From a virus, in the IMG/VR virus record IMGVR_UViG_3300025536_000023, positions 1-42,345 of that record: 42,345 bases of DNA; one strand, written 5' to 3'. Every line of letters begins with the position of its first letter. Within the stretch, counting starts at the first letter, position 1. A model generated the notes under the pieces. It was not told where the DNA came from and made no database searches. It saw only the letters and a program-made list of their open reading frames with translations. The translations under genes and the position numbers were made by a program. Below, piece by piece: positions 16,775 through 24,366 of this stretch.

Positions 16775-19444
16775 TCAATCCAACGGGTTCAGCACGCACC
16801 GGCAGTTGATGACCTCGCCAGCGGGCGCACGCGGGTCGTTGGGGTACGCGAGGTTCGGCGCGTACTCCGCACCGAGCGCACGCACCTCGCCATCGAGCGC
16901 GCGGTGTGACTCGCGCACCGCGTCGTCGCCAGCCGTCGCCCACTCGGTTTGCGTGACGCCCTCGGCCTCCATCTGCAACTGCCGCGCGCCGTTGGTCGCG
17001 TGCGCGGATTCGGTGCGTGCGATGGCGAGCGCGCGCGACTCGCGGTCGCGGAACGCGAGAGCCACGTTGCCCTCGAGCTCGGGCAGGTGCTCTTGCACCG
17101 CGAGTTGCAGGTCCGCGATCGACGACGCGTCCTTGAACGTCTCGACGAGCGCGCCGCGCACCTTGTCCGCGAGCGTCGAGTTGACGCCCTCGGACAGTTG
17201 GATGAGCTGCTCGCTGAGCTGCTTGACCACGCGCGGATCCTGCGTGCCGATCGAGACGCCGCCGAGCTCGTCCGCCATGTCCGCGAGCGCCGCGCTGGAG
17301 ATCCGCGTGAGGTGCGGCTTCATCAGCTTGGCGAGGTTCGCTTCCCACTCGGTGCGGTTGAGCAGGAGCTTCTCGAGCAGCGCCGTGTCGTTGTCGCTGA
17401 TGCGCTCGAACGTGACCCCTTCGAACCCGCGCGCGGCCTTGCCGTGCGCGGCGAAGTCGCGGAACCGCGCGAACTGCGAGCTCAAGTACTTGCGCAGGAA
17501 TCCGCGAGCCGCCTGCAAGAGCGCGCGCTCGCCAGGGAGCATGACGCGCTTGATGACGCCCTCGGCGTAGTCGAGGCGCTCCGCGCGCGACTGCATCGCG
17601 GAACGGGAAACAGGCGAGCCCGGCGCACCCTTGGCGGAATCGTCGGGCGAGTCCCCCGAGTCGGAGCCCTCTTCTTCTCCGGCCGCGACACCCGACGAAC
17701 CGCCGCCGGAAGCGCCGGACTCACCCGAGCCATCGTTGCTGACCGACGCCGGCACGAACGCCGGCGTACCGGCCGGCCCCATGATCGCCTCGGCCTGCAC
17801 GGGCGTGAGCCCGAGCAGCGTCTGCAGGAGTTGCAGGCCCGACTCGCGCGGCAGTTCGCCAGCGGCTACCTGCGTAACGATGTCGATCGCCACCTGCATC
17901 TGCGCGCCGTTGAGCAGTTGCTGCTGGACGCCGTCGCCCGCGAGCGGACTGTCGGGCGAGTTGGCCGCGACGTCAGCGCCGCTCGGCGCCGCGTTCGGAT
18001 CTGCGTTGGGATCGACGTTCGGCGAAGTCGGTTCGACAGGGTCGGGCGTGGCGCCAATGTCCACGTCCCCGCCCTCGGCGCGCGCGCTCACGCCGTTCAT
18101 CTCGAGCGCCTCGTTGAACGTCGCGCCCACGGCCATCGCCGCCACGCGCGCAGAGCTCTCGATGCGCGCGGACATGTCGCGCTGCAGCTCCGCGATCTCG
18201 TCGGTGCAGAAGCGCAGCGTGCACGCCGCGTACTTGCCATCGCGCAGCGACGGGAAGAAGAACGCGTTGATGCGGTCCTCGATCGAGCGCAGGAAGGTCA
18301 AGACCCCGTTGGGACCCTCCCACATCGCGCGCAGCCCGTTCTCGTAGTTCGAGTACGTCGCGTCCTTGAGGATGCCGAGCACCACGAGCGGCACGCCCGT
18401 CACGGCCGCGCACGCCCAGTCGTGGCGCTCCATGAACTTCTCGAACTCCATGTCCTTGGGGGACATCGTGTTCGCCTGGAACGTCGCGCCGCTCAGCACC
18501 TTCCAGCGCCCGCGGTTCGCGGCCTGCCCGAACTCCTCATCGACCTCGGCCTGCGCCTGCTTGATCGCGGCTTCGCTCGAGTTGTCGGGGAGGATGATGA
18601 AGCCGCCCGGGTCGCCGCCCTCGCGCGCCATCGCTTCGACGTAGCGCTGGACCTGATACGCGACGCCGAGCTCGCGCAGGATCGAATCGACCGCGCCGAG
18701 CCCACGCCAGTTGTTGTACGGGTCGTACTCGATGAACGAGAGGACCGCGTGCGCGGGGATCAGCCGCTTGGTCGAAGAGCCGATCGAGCCGTTGCCGCCC
18801 CTCGCGACCGGGTACGAGTACTCCGACGGGAAGCAGTTCAGGTCGTACTTCTCAATCGACATGATCGACGGGCGAACCTGAACGATCTGCGCGGGCGTGT
18901 CGCCCGGCTGGATCGCAGCGCCCTGCGCGTCGAGCAGGATCCACCAGTCCTCGCCGTGCTCGATGCGCGAGAACGTCGAGGCTTCCATCGCCATCGCCCA
19001 GGACGTGGCGCGGTTGGGCTTCTTGAACAGGCGGACCATCGGGTCCGTCGCCGGCAGCGCCTTGAAGCCCTCGCCCTCGCCCTGCCCGATTTCGTACTTG
19101 ACCGACGCGACCGCCGCGGCCTTCGCGCGCGTGCACGCGTAGAGAACCCAGTCCTCTTCCATCGGCCGCGAGATCGACTCGTTGCCGCCGAGCGTGGAAC
19201 TGAACGACGGCGCCTGCAGGATGTTCCAGCCGGCCGACTTCGCGACCGTCGACAGGGCGCCGACGTTGATGCCGTTCGCCGTGCCGACCAGCCGAAGCGC
19301 GGGTATGCCGAACTGGTCGCGGCCACCGGTGGGCTCGAGGACCACGCCGCCGTGGCGCTGCGCGATGGCCGAGGCGCGGCCCGCGAAACCGCCCTCCGCC
19401 CGGAGCGCAGCCCGGGTTCCGCGCGTGTCCTTGTGGTCAGCCAC
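16775..19444 (-). CDS. Portal protein fused to a MuF/gp7-like head morphogenesis domain
   Basis: 889 aa from a GTG at 19444 (no ATG in frame nearby, no SD; start uncertain). Residues about 80-460 look like a phage portal: EEDWVLYACTRAKAAAVASV, DPMVRLFKKPN, GEDWWILLDAQG, then YDPYNNWRGLGAVDSILREL and FEKFMERHDWACAAVTGVPL. A low-complexity linker rich in Pro, Asp, Ser and Gly (about 475-620) follows. The last ~100 residues carry the MuF/SPP1 gp7 signature: IARTESAHATNGARQ, WATAGDDAVRESHRALDGEV and EVINCRC. These are normally separate adjacent genes; here they are one open frame. Portal forms the DNA entry ring; MuF-type domains are minor head proteins. Confidence 0.92.
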   Translation of the reverse strand: MADHKDTRGTRAALRAEGGFAGRASAIAQRHGGVVLEPTGGRDQFGIPALRLVGTANGINVGALSTVAKSAGWNILQAPSFSSTLGGNESISRPMEEDWVLYACTRAKAAAVASVKYEIGQGEGEGFKALPATDPMVRLFKKPNRATSWAMAMEASTFSRIEHGEDWWILLDAQGAAIQPGDTPAQIVQVRPSIMSIEKYDLNCFPSEYSYPVARGGNGSIGSSTKRLIPAHAVLSFIEYDPYNNWRGLGAVDSILRELGVAYQVQRYVEAMAREGGDPGGFIILPDNSSEAAIKQAQAEVDEEFGQAANRGRWKVLSGATFQANTMSPKDMEFEKFMERHDWACAAVTGVPLVVLGILKDATYSNYENGLRAMWEGPNGVLTFLRSIEDRINAFFFPSLRDGKYAACTLRFCTDEIAELQRDMSARIESSARVAAMAVGATFNEALEMNGVSARAEGGDVDIGATPDPVEPTSPNVDPNADPNAAPSGADVAANSPDSPLAGDGVQQQLLNGAQMQVAIDIVTQVAAGELPRESGLQLLQTLLGLTPVQAEAIMGPAGTPAFVPASVSNDGSGESGASGGGSSGVAAGEEEGSDSGDSPDDSAKGAPGSPVSRSAMQSRAERLDYAEGVIKRVMLPGERALLQAARGFLRKYLSSQFARFRDFAAHGKAARGFEGVTFERISDNDTALLEKLLLNRTEWEANLAKLMKPHLTRISSAALADMADELGGVSIGTQDPRVVKQLSEQLIQLSEGVNSTLADKVRGALVETFKDASSIADLQLAVQEHLPELEGNVALAFRDRESRALAIARTESAHATNGARQLQMEAEGVTQTEWATAGDDAVRESHRALDGEVRALGAEYAPNLAYPNDPRAPAGEVINCRCVLNPLD

Positions 19445-19469
19445 CGCGGATGGATGTACGCTTTCACAG

Positions 19470-19793
19470 GTGACGCAGCACCCCTCCGAAGATTCCGGAC
19501 TACCGAAACCGCCCGTGGCGGGCCCGGGAGGCGTGGGCGGACCGGTGCAGATCGAAGGTCAGCCCGCGGAGCGCGTGCGGTTCCACGTCGGCGTGCGCCG
19601 GTCGAGCTCCGGCGGCCGACCGTCCCTGCCCGCGGAGCGGCGGCGCAGCGTAGTGGTGACCGTGCGGCTGTCGCCCGCGGAGTTCGAGCGCGCCTTCGGA
19701 TTGGCGCACGTGCACGGCGCGAAGAACGTGCGCGCGTTCATGCGCGAGGCCGTGCTCAAGTTCGGGGCGCAGCCGCGCCCGCCGCAGAAGTGA
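19470..19793 (+). CDS. Ribbon-helix-helix protein, antisense to the late operon
   Basis: 107 aa if the GTG at 19470 is used; a later start is possible, as no SD is clear. The N-terminal 55 residues are Pro/Gly-rich. Residues 57-98 read RRRSVVVTVRLSPAEFERAF then VHGAKNVRAFMREAVLK: a basic strand and two helices, typical of MetJ/Arc/MobC-type ribbon-helix-helix DNA-binding proteins. It lies on the plus strand between the terminase and portal genes, both on the minus strand. Its start is only 25 bases from the portal start. It may repress late transcription or bind a packaging site. The coding pattern and fold motif support a real gene; the role is unknown. Confidence 0.68.
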   Translation: MTQHPSEDSGLPKPPVAGPGGVGGPVQIEGQPAERVRFHVGVRRSSSGGRPSLPAERRRSVVVTVRLSPAEFERAFGLAHVHGAKNVRAFMREAVLKFGAQPRPPQK

Positions 19794-19796
19794 AGG

Positions 19797-19870
19797 GGAG
19801 CCCCGTGCTCCGTTTCGAGCGGAGTGCGCTTCCGGTGATGGGCCGGGGCGCGTTGCCTTCACGGGGCTCC
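19797..19870. terminator. Structured convergent intergenic element (branched hairpin)
   Basis: Eleven-base perfect arms (GGAGCCCCGTG, 19797-19807; CACGGGGCTCC, 19860-19870) enclose a second hairpin (CTCCG-TTTCGAG-CGGAG, 19808-19824) and a third GC-rich segment (19827-19852). Together they predict a three-way junction. It lies between the convergent ribbon-helix-helix and large terminase genes, so a bidirectional terminator is the simplest reading. The minus-strand T-arm-like hairpin (CTCCG-CTCGAAA-CGGAG) gives it a tRNA-like look, but it is not a canonical tRNA. Confidence 0.6.
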
Positions 19871-19889
19871 TGCGACCCGCGATCCTACC

Positions 19890-21614
19890 CTAGAGCCCCT
19901 TCGCGCGGAACGCGCGGAACTTGACCGGCTGGCAGAAAGCCAACACGTCCGCGTCCGCGTGGTCCGGCGAGCGCCCCAGCCGCTCCTGAATCTTCTCCTT
20001 CGGCTCGATCAGCACCTCCATGGTGCCCTGCGTGATCGAGTACGTCGTAGCCGTCAGCTCCTCCCACGAACGGCTCCACTTCTTCGGCAACCGCGCCGCC
20101 TTGCGCCGGATCAGCTCGCGCAGCACCCAGTACATCTCCGCGCGCCGGTTCTTGAACCGCACGTCCCCGACCAAGTCGCGCCAAGCGTTGCTCGGGGAAT
20201 CCCCGAAGCCGACCCGATCCAGCATGCACCCCGCCCGCGCAGCGGTGTCGATCACGCCCGCCGCCACCGGCGCGTTGTCGATGTGCACGTTGTGCCACGG
20301 AATCTCGCGGCCGATCTGGACGGCCCAGTGGTCGCGCAACGTGCGCAGCTTCTCCCACGTCGCGATCGTGTCCTGGGAGCGCCACTCAGCTTCGCTCACC
20401 TTGACGGAGTCGACCCAGAGGGCGGCCACGTTCAGGTCCGCGCCGGTCCACGCGGAGTCGAATCCGATGTGCGGGCCGCGCGGCACGAGCAGCGTGTCGT
20501 CGGTCGACGCCGCGGCTTCGGAAAGCAGGGCGTACGTGAGCACGCGCCCGCTCGTGTCTCCCTCGAGGAACTGCCCGAGCACCATCGGCTTGTGCAGCGG
20601 GTCGTCCTCGGGATACTCGGCCTCGAGCTCGCGCCAGTCGACGAGCCAGGTTGGCGTGATGAACGACGCGTCGCAGTCGATCGGGTCCGTCGCTTCCTTC
20701 GCCGCCAGCTTGACGCGGTGGTACCGCGAGCCCGGTAGGTGCGAGCGCGCGAAGTCGTGCGGCTCGTTGATCGAGATCGTCGGGTTGGCCTGCATCAGCG
20801 TGAACACGTTGTCCCCGAGCATCGAACCGCGCAGCGCGTCGAAGATGAACTGCGGGACGCCGGCCGCTTCGTCGATCACGAACAGGAGGCGCGTCGCGTT
20901 CGACTTGCGCTTTTGCGCGATGACGATCTCGCCGATGGCCCGTTCCGGGTCCACTTCCTCGGGGTCCGCCTCTTCGGTGTCTTGCCCCGCAGGGGCGTCC
21001 GGATCCGCCGGCACGTCCACGCCCGCGTGGAACCCCTGCATGCGGTCGCTCGTGTTCGTCGCGAAGCCGAGCGCGTAATGCTCCGGCCCGATCCACAGGT
21101 TCTTTTGCCCGAGCTTCCCGCGCATGGGGATGATCGAGCCCGAGAACATCGAGTTCACCTTGCCCCAGAGGAGCGTTTTCACCTGCACGTTGGACGGCGC
21201 GGTGGTGAGGCAAATCGTCGGCCCGGTCTGCATGAACGCGAGCACCACCGCCGCGGCGGTGTGCGTCTTCGACGTCTTGCGCGAGCCGCGAATCGAGACG
21301 CGCCCGTGCTCGAGCAGCGCCTGAACAATGTGCCGTTGCCCGGCCCACGTGCGCATTCGGATGACGTCGTGAATGAAGTCGAGCTCGCGCCCGGCGTACC
21401 CGAGCAGCGGGTTGGCCTCGCCGCCTAGGCGCCCGCGCACCTGAGCCCACGCGCCAAGCAGGAGGTCGGCGTGGCCCTCGATGAGCGGCGCGACGGCGTC
21501 CCCCTGCGGGAGCTGGAGAGATTCGTCGACCGCCGCGCGCGCGCGTTCCGCGTAGCTGTGCGCGATGCGACGCGGGCCGGAAGGGCGCCCACCCTTGCCC
21601 TTGCGCCCGCTCAA
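19890..21614 (-). CDS. terL: Terminase large subunit
   Basis: 574 aa if it starts at the TTG (21614) that overlaps the methyltransferase stop by four bases; this fits the spacing of neighbouring genes. Residues 110-117 (GSRKTSKT) are a deviant Walker A and 243-249 (LLFVIDE) the Walker B with catalytic Glu. An acidic insert of about 30 residues (ADPDAPAGQDTEEADPEEVD) lies just before the Walker B strand. The C-terminal RNase H-like nuclease shows HIGFDSAW (Asp386), NVHIDNAPV (Asp446) and DHADADVLAF (about 551-560). It packages DNA through the portal encoded downstream. Confident on function; start moderately sure. Confidence 0.93.
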   Translation of the reverse strand: MSGRKGKGGRPSGPRRIAHSYAERARAAVDESLQLPQGDAVAPLIEGHADLLLGAWAQVRGRLGGEANPLLGYAGRELDFIHDVIRMRTWAGQRHIVQALLEHGRVSIRGSRKTSKTHTAAAVVLAFMQTGPTICLTTAPSNVQVKTLLWGKVNSMFSGSIIPMRGKLGQKNLWIGPEHYALGFATNTSDRMQGFHAGVDVPADPDAPAGQDTEEADPEEVDPERAIGEIVIAQKRKSNATRLLFVIDEAAGVPQFIFDALRGSMLGDNVFTLMQANPTISINEPHDFARSHLPGSRYHRVKLAAKEATDPIDCDASFITPTWLVDWRELEAEYPEDDPLHKPMVLGQFLEGDTSGRVLTYALLSEAAASTDDTLLVPRGPHIGFDSAWTGADLNVAALWVDSVKVSEAEWRSQDTIATWEKLRTLRDHWAVQIGREIPWHNVHIDNAPVAAGVIDTAARAGCMLDRVGFGDSPSNAWRDLVGDVRFKNRRAEMYWVLRELIRRKAARLPKKWSRSWEELTATTYSITQGTMEVLIEPKEKIQERLGRSPDHADADVLAFCQPVKFRAFRAKGL

Positions 21615-22636
21615 TCGTCCGCCCGCGTGGCAAACAGGGAACCGCGCGCTTCCCGCTCGGCTTCGGCCTGCACCGCCGCGCAACGTGCGCGTGCGATTTC
21701 GACGTACTCGGCCTCGCGTTCGATGCCGAGGAAGCGGAAGCCTTCCAAGAGCGCCGCCTTGCCTGTCGAGCCTGAGCCCGTGAACGGGTCGAGGACGAGG
21801 CCGTTCGGCGGCGTGACGAGGCGGCAGAGGTAGCGCATGAGATCGGTGGGCTTCACGGTGGGGTGCGAGTTGCGCTTGAGCGAGTTTCGGTCCTTGAACA
21901 TTCCCTCGCCAGCGTCGCCGAGCCCGCGTTCGTAGCCCATCGCGCTGTGGCGCTTTTCCTCGCGGTCATCCAGCCCCTCGTCCCTATCCGCCTTGCTCGC
22001 CTTCGGGCAGTAGAAGAAGCGCGCGGCGTCGCCAAGAAGCTGCGTCACTTCCTCGCTGCCGTCGTGGATGAAGTTCGCGGGCCAGCGGCCTGCATCGAGC
22101 GGCAACACCGCGTGGCCAGTGCGCCATCCACTGTCACCGTAGGGCGCCTGACCGCTTCGCGTGGTTCCGCCTTCGCTCCCGATCCGCCCACCGTCCACGT
22201 TGATCGCCCCCGTCCCGAACTGCATTACGTTCGCCGCGACGGTCCCCGCCAGCGGCTTGCGCGCGAGGATGATCGGCTCGTGCGCGGGCTTGAGCGCCGT
22301 GCCCCAGCCCTTGCGTTCGCCGTCGAGGTTGTGCGACTTCGGAAACCCCGAGCCATAGACCCACATGATGCAGTCCCGCACCTCCCAGCCCGCGTCCTCA
22401 ATCGCGCAGGCGAGCCGGTGGAACGTGCGCGAGCCTCCGAACGCGAGCAGGTGCGCTCCCGGCTTCGCAACGCGCAACGCCTCGGTCCAGAACTCCACGC
22501 CGGGCACGCCGTGATCCCAGCCCTTGCCCATGAAGCTCAAGCCGTACGGCGGGTCGCTCACGATGGCGTCGATGCTGTCGGAGGCGAGCGTCGCCATGAC
22601 CTCGCGGCAGTCGCCGTGTCGAACGTCGAAGTTCAC
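21611..22636 (-). CDS. DNA adenine/cytosine-N4 methyltransferase, beta class
   Basis: 341 aa from the GTG at 22636 that overlaps the stop of the preceding gene (GTGA). Residues 26-32 (VSDPPYG) hold motif IV and 282-291 (LDPFTGSGST) hold motif I, FxGxG. The order IV, then about 230 residues with a target-recognition region, then I marks the beta class of amino-methyltransferases. SHPTVKPTDLMRYLCRL just before motif I is the usual motif X helix. No restriction partner is visible. Lying between the two terminase genes, it may protect phage DNA or mark packaging sites. Whether it makes m6A or m4C cannot be told. Confidence 0.92.
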   Translation of the reverse strand: MNFDVRHGDCREVMATLASDSIDAIVSDPPYGLSFMGKGWDHGVPGVEFWTEALRVAKPGAHLLAFGGSRTFHRLACAIEDAGWEVRDCIMWVYGSGFPKSHNLDGERKGWGTALKPAHEPIILARKPLAGTVAANVMQFGTGAINVDGGRIGSEGGTTRSGQAPYGDSGWRTGHAVLPLDAGRWPANFIHDGSEEVTQLLGDAARFFYCPKASKADRDEGLDDREEKRHSAMGYERGLGDAGEGMFKDRNSLKRNSHPTVKPTDLMRYLCRLVTPPNGLVLDPFTGSGSTGKAALLEGFRFLGIEREAEYVEIARARCAAVQAEAEREARGSLFATRADD

Positions 22637-23571
22637 GCCGTCTCGCTCCCGTCCGCCCGCGCAGCGTCTCGCGGCCCGCCGAGCAGCGCCACGTCCTGCG
22701 AGTCCCGATGCTCGGCCGCGCGCCCCGACTGGATCATCAGCGTGTCGATGGCCTTCGCCACGCGCAGCGCCGCCTCGCCCGTCACCTCGGCCTGGATGAT
22801 GTCGACGATGCGCTGGAGGATGAGCGCGAGGTCACGCGCGTTGATCGCCTGCTTGCGGTCGAGCTTGGTCTTCCAGTACGCGTCGACCCGCTCGCCGAAA
22901 GTCTTGATCGCCTCGATGGCCACGGCGTCGGATTCGTCGGCGCGCACGCCCTCGCGCGCGAGCTTCGTCAGCGCATCGAGCGCCGCGCGCAGCGCGTCGA
23001 GGTCGCCCGCATCGAGCGCCTTCCCTGCGGACTCGGCCGACTTGAGCAGCGTCTCGCGGTACTCGGGCACGTCGAGTTCGCTCGCGCGCAGGATTGCGCG
23101 CCGCGTGAACGCATCGAGCGCCGCGAGCGGCTCGCGCGTGTCGGTCAGCGAGCCGTCCTTGAGCGCGTCTTGGTAGACCTGCGCGAGCTTGCCCATGCTC
23201 TCGAAGTAGCGGCCCGTCTTGCCGCGCACGTCCTTGGCGTCGCGGTTGCCGCCGCGGCCCTTGGCCGGCCGGCCCGTGGTCCGGCCGCCGTGGAACTTGC
23301 AGCGCTCCTTGCCCTCGCACGGCTGGTTGCCGCAGCGCTTGCCGGTCTGCGTCGAGCGCCCGATGCACTGGCGCTTGCCGCGCTTGTGGCCCGGCTCGGG
23401 CTTGTCGGCGTCGTACTTGGGCCACGGCGGGCGCGTCGCGTGCGCGATGTCGTGACGCGTGGCGGTGGCTTCGTCCAGCCGCTGCGCGGCGCGCGGTGGG
23501 AGGGGCGCGTCGAAACGGGGGATGGGCTGCGCCACGGGGGCGGGCGGTTGCGTGTCGGGTTCGTCGGTCAT
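22633..23571 (-). CDS. Candidate small terminase / DNA-recognition protein with HGG zinc motif
   Basis: 312 aa from the ATG at 23571. Residues about 72-108 contain RQCIGRSTQTGKRCGNQPCE, then GKERCKFHGGRTTGRPA: the C...C...C.HGG pattern seen in many phage proteins encoded just before the large terminase. The rest is helical (about 125-290), with a region ALDALTKLAREGVRAD and a C-terminal coiled-coil-like part that could oligomerise. The two terminase-type genes are separated only by the methyltransferase, and all three overlap by four bases. The function is inferred from position and the HGG motif; no winged helix is obvious. Confidence 0.62.
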   Translation of the reverse strand: MTDEPDTQPPAPVAQPIPRFDAPLPPRAAQRLDEATATRHDIAHATRPPWPKYDADKPEPGHKRGKRQCIGRSTQTGKRCGNQPCEGKERCKFHGGRTTGRPAKGRGGNRDAKDVRGKTGRYFESMGKLAQVYQDALKDGSLTDTREPLAALDAFTRRAILRASELDVPEYRETLLKSAESAGKALDAGDLDALRAALDALTKLAREGVRADESDAVAIEAIKTFGERVDAYWKTKLDRKQAINARDLALILQRIVDIIQAEVTGEAALRVAKAIDTLMIQSGRAAEHRDSQDVALLGGPRDAARADGSETA

Positions 23572-23611
23572 GGTGGAGCCGGGAGAGGGACCGGCGAGGT
23601 TGGCGGGAAGT

Positions 23612-23851
23612 CTACTTCGTGCGCGTGATGCCGTGCGCCGCGGCGCGGGCCTCTTGCGAGGGCGGGGGCCACGCTGCGCGGGCCATCGTTGCGCCGCACC
23701 TTCGGCAATAACCGCGCGTGTCGGGCGCACCATGATGGCCGCAATAGGCGCAATCCCGGTAGAGGGGCCGTGTGTCCGGTTTGTCCGGTTGCTGCGAGCG
23801 CGGCGGATCGAGCTCGTTCGACGGCGCGCGGCCGGCGTCGGGGATGTTCAC
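23612..23851 (-). CDS. Small zinc-ribbon protein
   Basis: 79 aa from a GTG overlapping the upstream stop (GTGA). After a polar, Pro-rich N-terminus, residues 35-52 read CAYCGHHGAPDTRGYCRRCG, with four Cys as two CxxC knuckles spaced 12 apart, a rubredoxin/zinc-ribbon layout. The C-terminus is Ala/Arg-rich. Too short for an enzyme; probably a protein- or DNA-binding accessory of the packaging genes that follow. Function unknown. Confidence 0.65.
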   Translation of the reverse strand: MNIPDAGRAPSNELDPPRSQQPDKPDTRPLYRDCAYCGHHGAPDTRGYCRRCGATMARAAWPPPSQEARAAAHGITRTK

Positions 23852-24354
23852 GGGCTCACCCTCGCACTCGCGATCGCCTCGCTCAGCGCCCGCAGCACGC
23901 CCGCAGCGCGCTCGCCAAGCACTCCCTCGCCGCCGAACGCTACGCCCGCGTCCGCAAGTAATCGCTCGGCCAAGAGGAACGCGCCGCGCACCTCGTTGTC
24001 GGTGAGCCCGGCGTCGTCGAACAGCGACGACAGCGGGCCACCTCCGGGGGCGGGGCGCAGTTCGCCGGTCGCGAGCATCGAGACGAGCGCGGCGAGCATG
24101 GCCTGGCCTTCGGCGTCCAAGCCGCCGCGGTCGAGCGCGATGCCGACGGCGATGCCTGCGGCGCTCGCGCAACGATCGGTGAAGCGCGCGAGCTCGGGCT
24201 CGCTCATCGACTCCAACCCGATCGGGTCGCTCGGGCTCGATCCCGGCCCCGCGCAGCTCGCGCCCGTCGGGCACAAGGCCAGCGCCGCGAGCAAGAGCCC
24301 GAGCAGCGCGAGGCCGAACGTCGATCCACAGCCCTTGCCGTTTTCGGTTCGCAT
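23848..24354 (-). CDS. Probable exported lipoprotein
   Basis: 168 aa. The N-terminus is a signal sequence: MRTENGKGCGSTF, then a hydrophobic core (GLALLGLLLAALALCPTGAS) ending at CAGPGSS, where GASC is a possible lipobox, though Gly at -3 is unusual. The mature part is rich in Ala, Leu and acidic residues and predicts as helices (LDAEGQAMLAALVSMLATGE). It follows the lyase-like gene by 12 bases and is coupled to the zinc ribbon. It may be an outer-membrane phage protein (superinfection exclusion or a spanin-type partner), but no family is recognised. Confidence 0.6.
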   Translation of the reverse strand: MRTENGKGCGSTFGLALLGLLLAALALCPTGASCAGPGSSPSDPIGLESMSEPELARFTDRCASAAGIAVGIALDRGGLDAEGQAMLAALVSMLATGELRPAPGGGPLSSLFDDAGLTDNEVRGAFLLAERLLADAGVAFGGEGVLGERAAGVLRALSEAIASARVSP

Positions 24355-24366
24355 GGTCAGTTCTCC

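Noticed and set aside
19500-19862. 120-aa minus-strand frame opposite the ribbon-helix-helix gene
   Set aside because: His/Arg/Ala-rich shadow with no domain, and it covers the structured intergenic element.
19797-19870. tRNA gene on the minus strand
   Set aside because: The T-arm-like hairpin and 74-nt length are suggestive, but the end-pairing stem is 11 bp, there is no D-arm, the possible anticodon loop lacks T33, and no CCA-adjacent discriminator fits.
16949-19924. Long plus-strand open frame (about 991 codons) opposite the portal gene
   Set aside because: Arg-rich, repetitive translation typical of the antisense shadow of a GC-rich gene; the portal-MuF motifs are on the minus strand.
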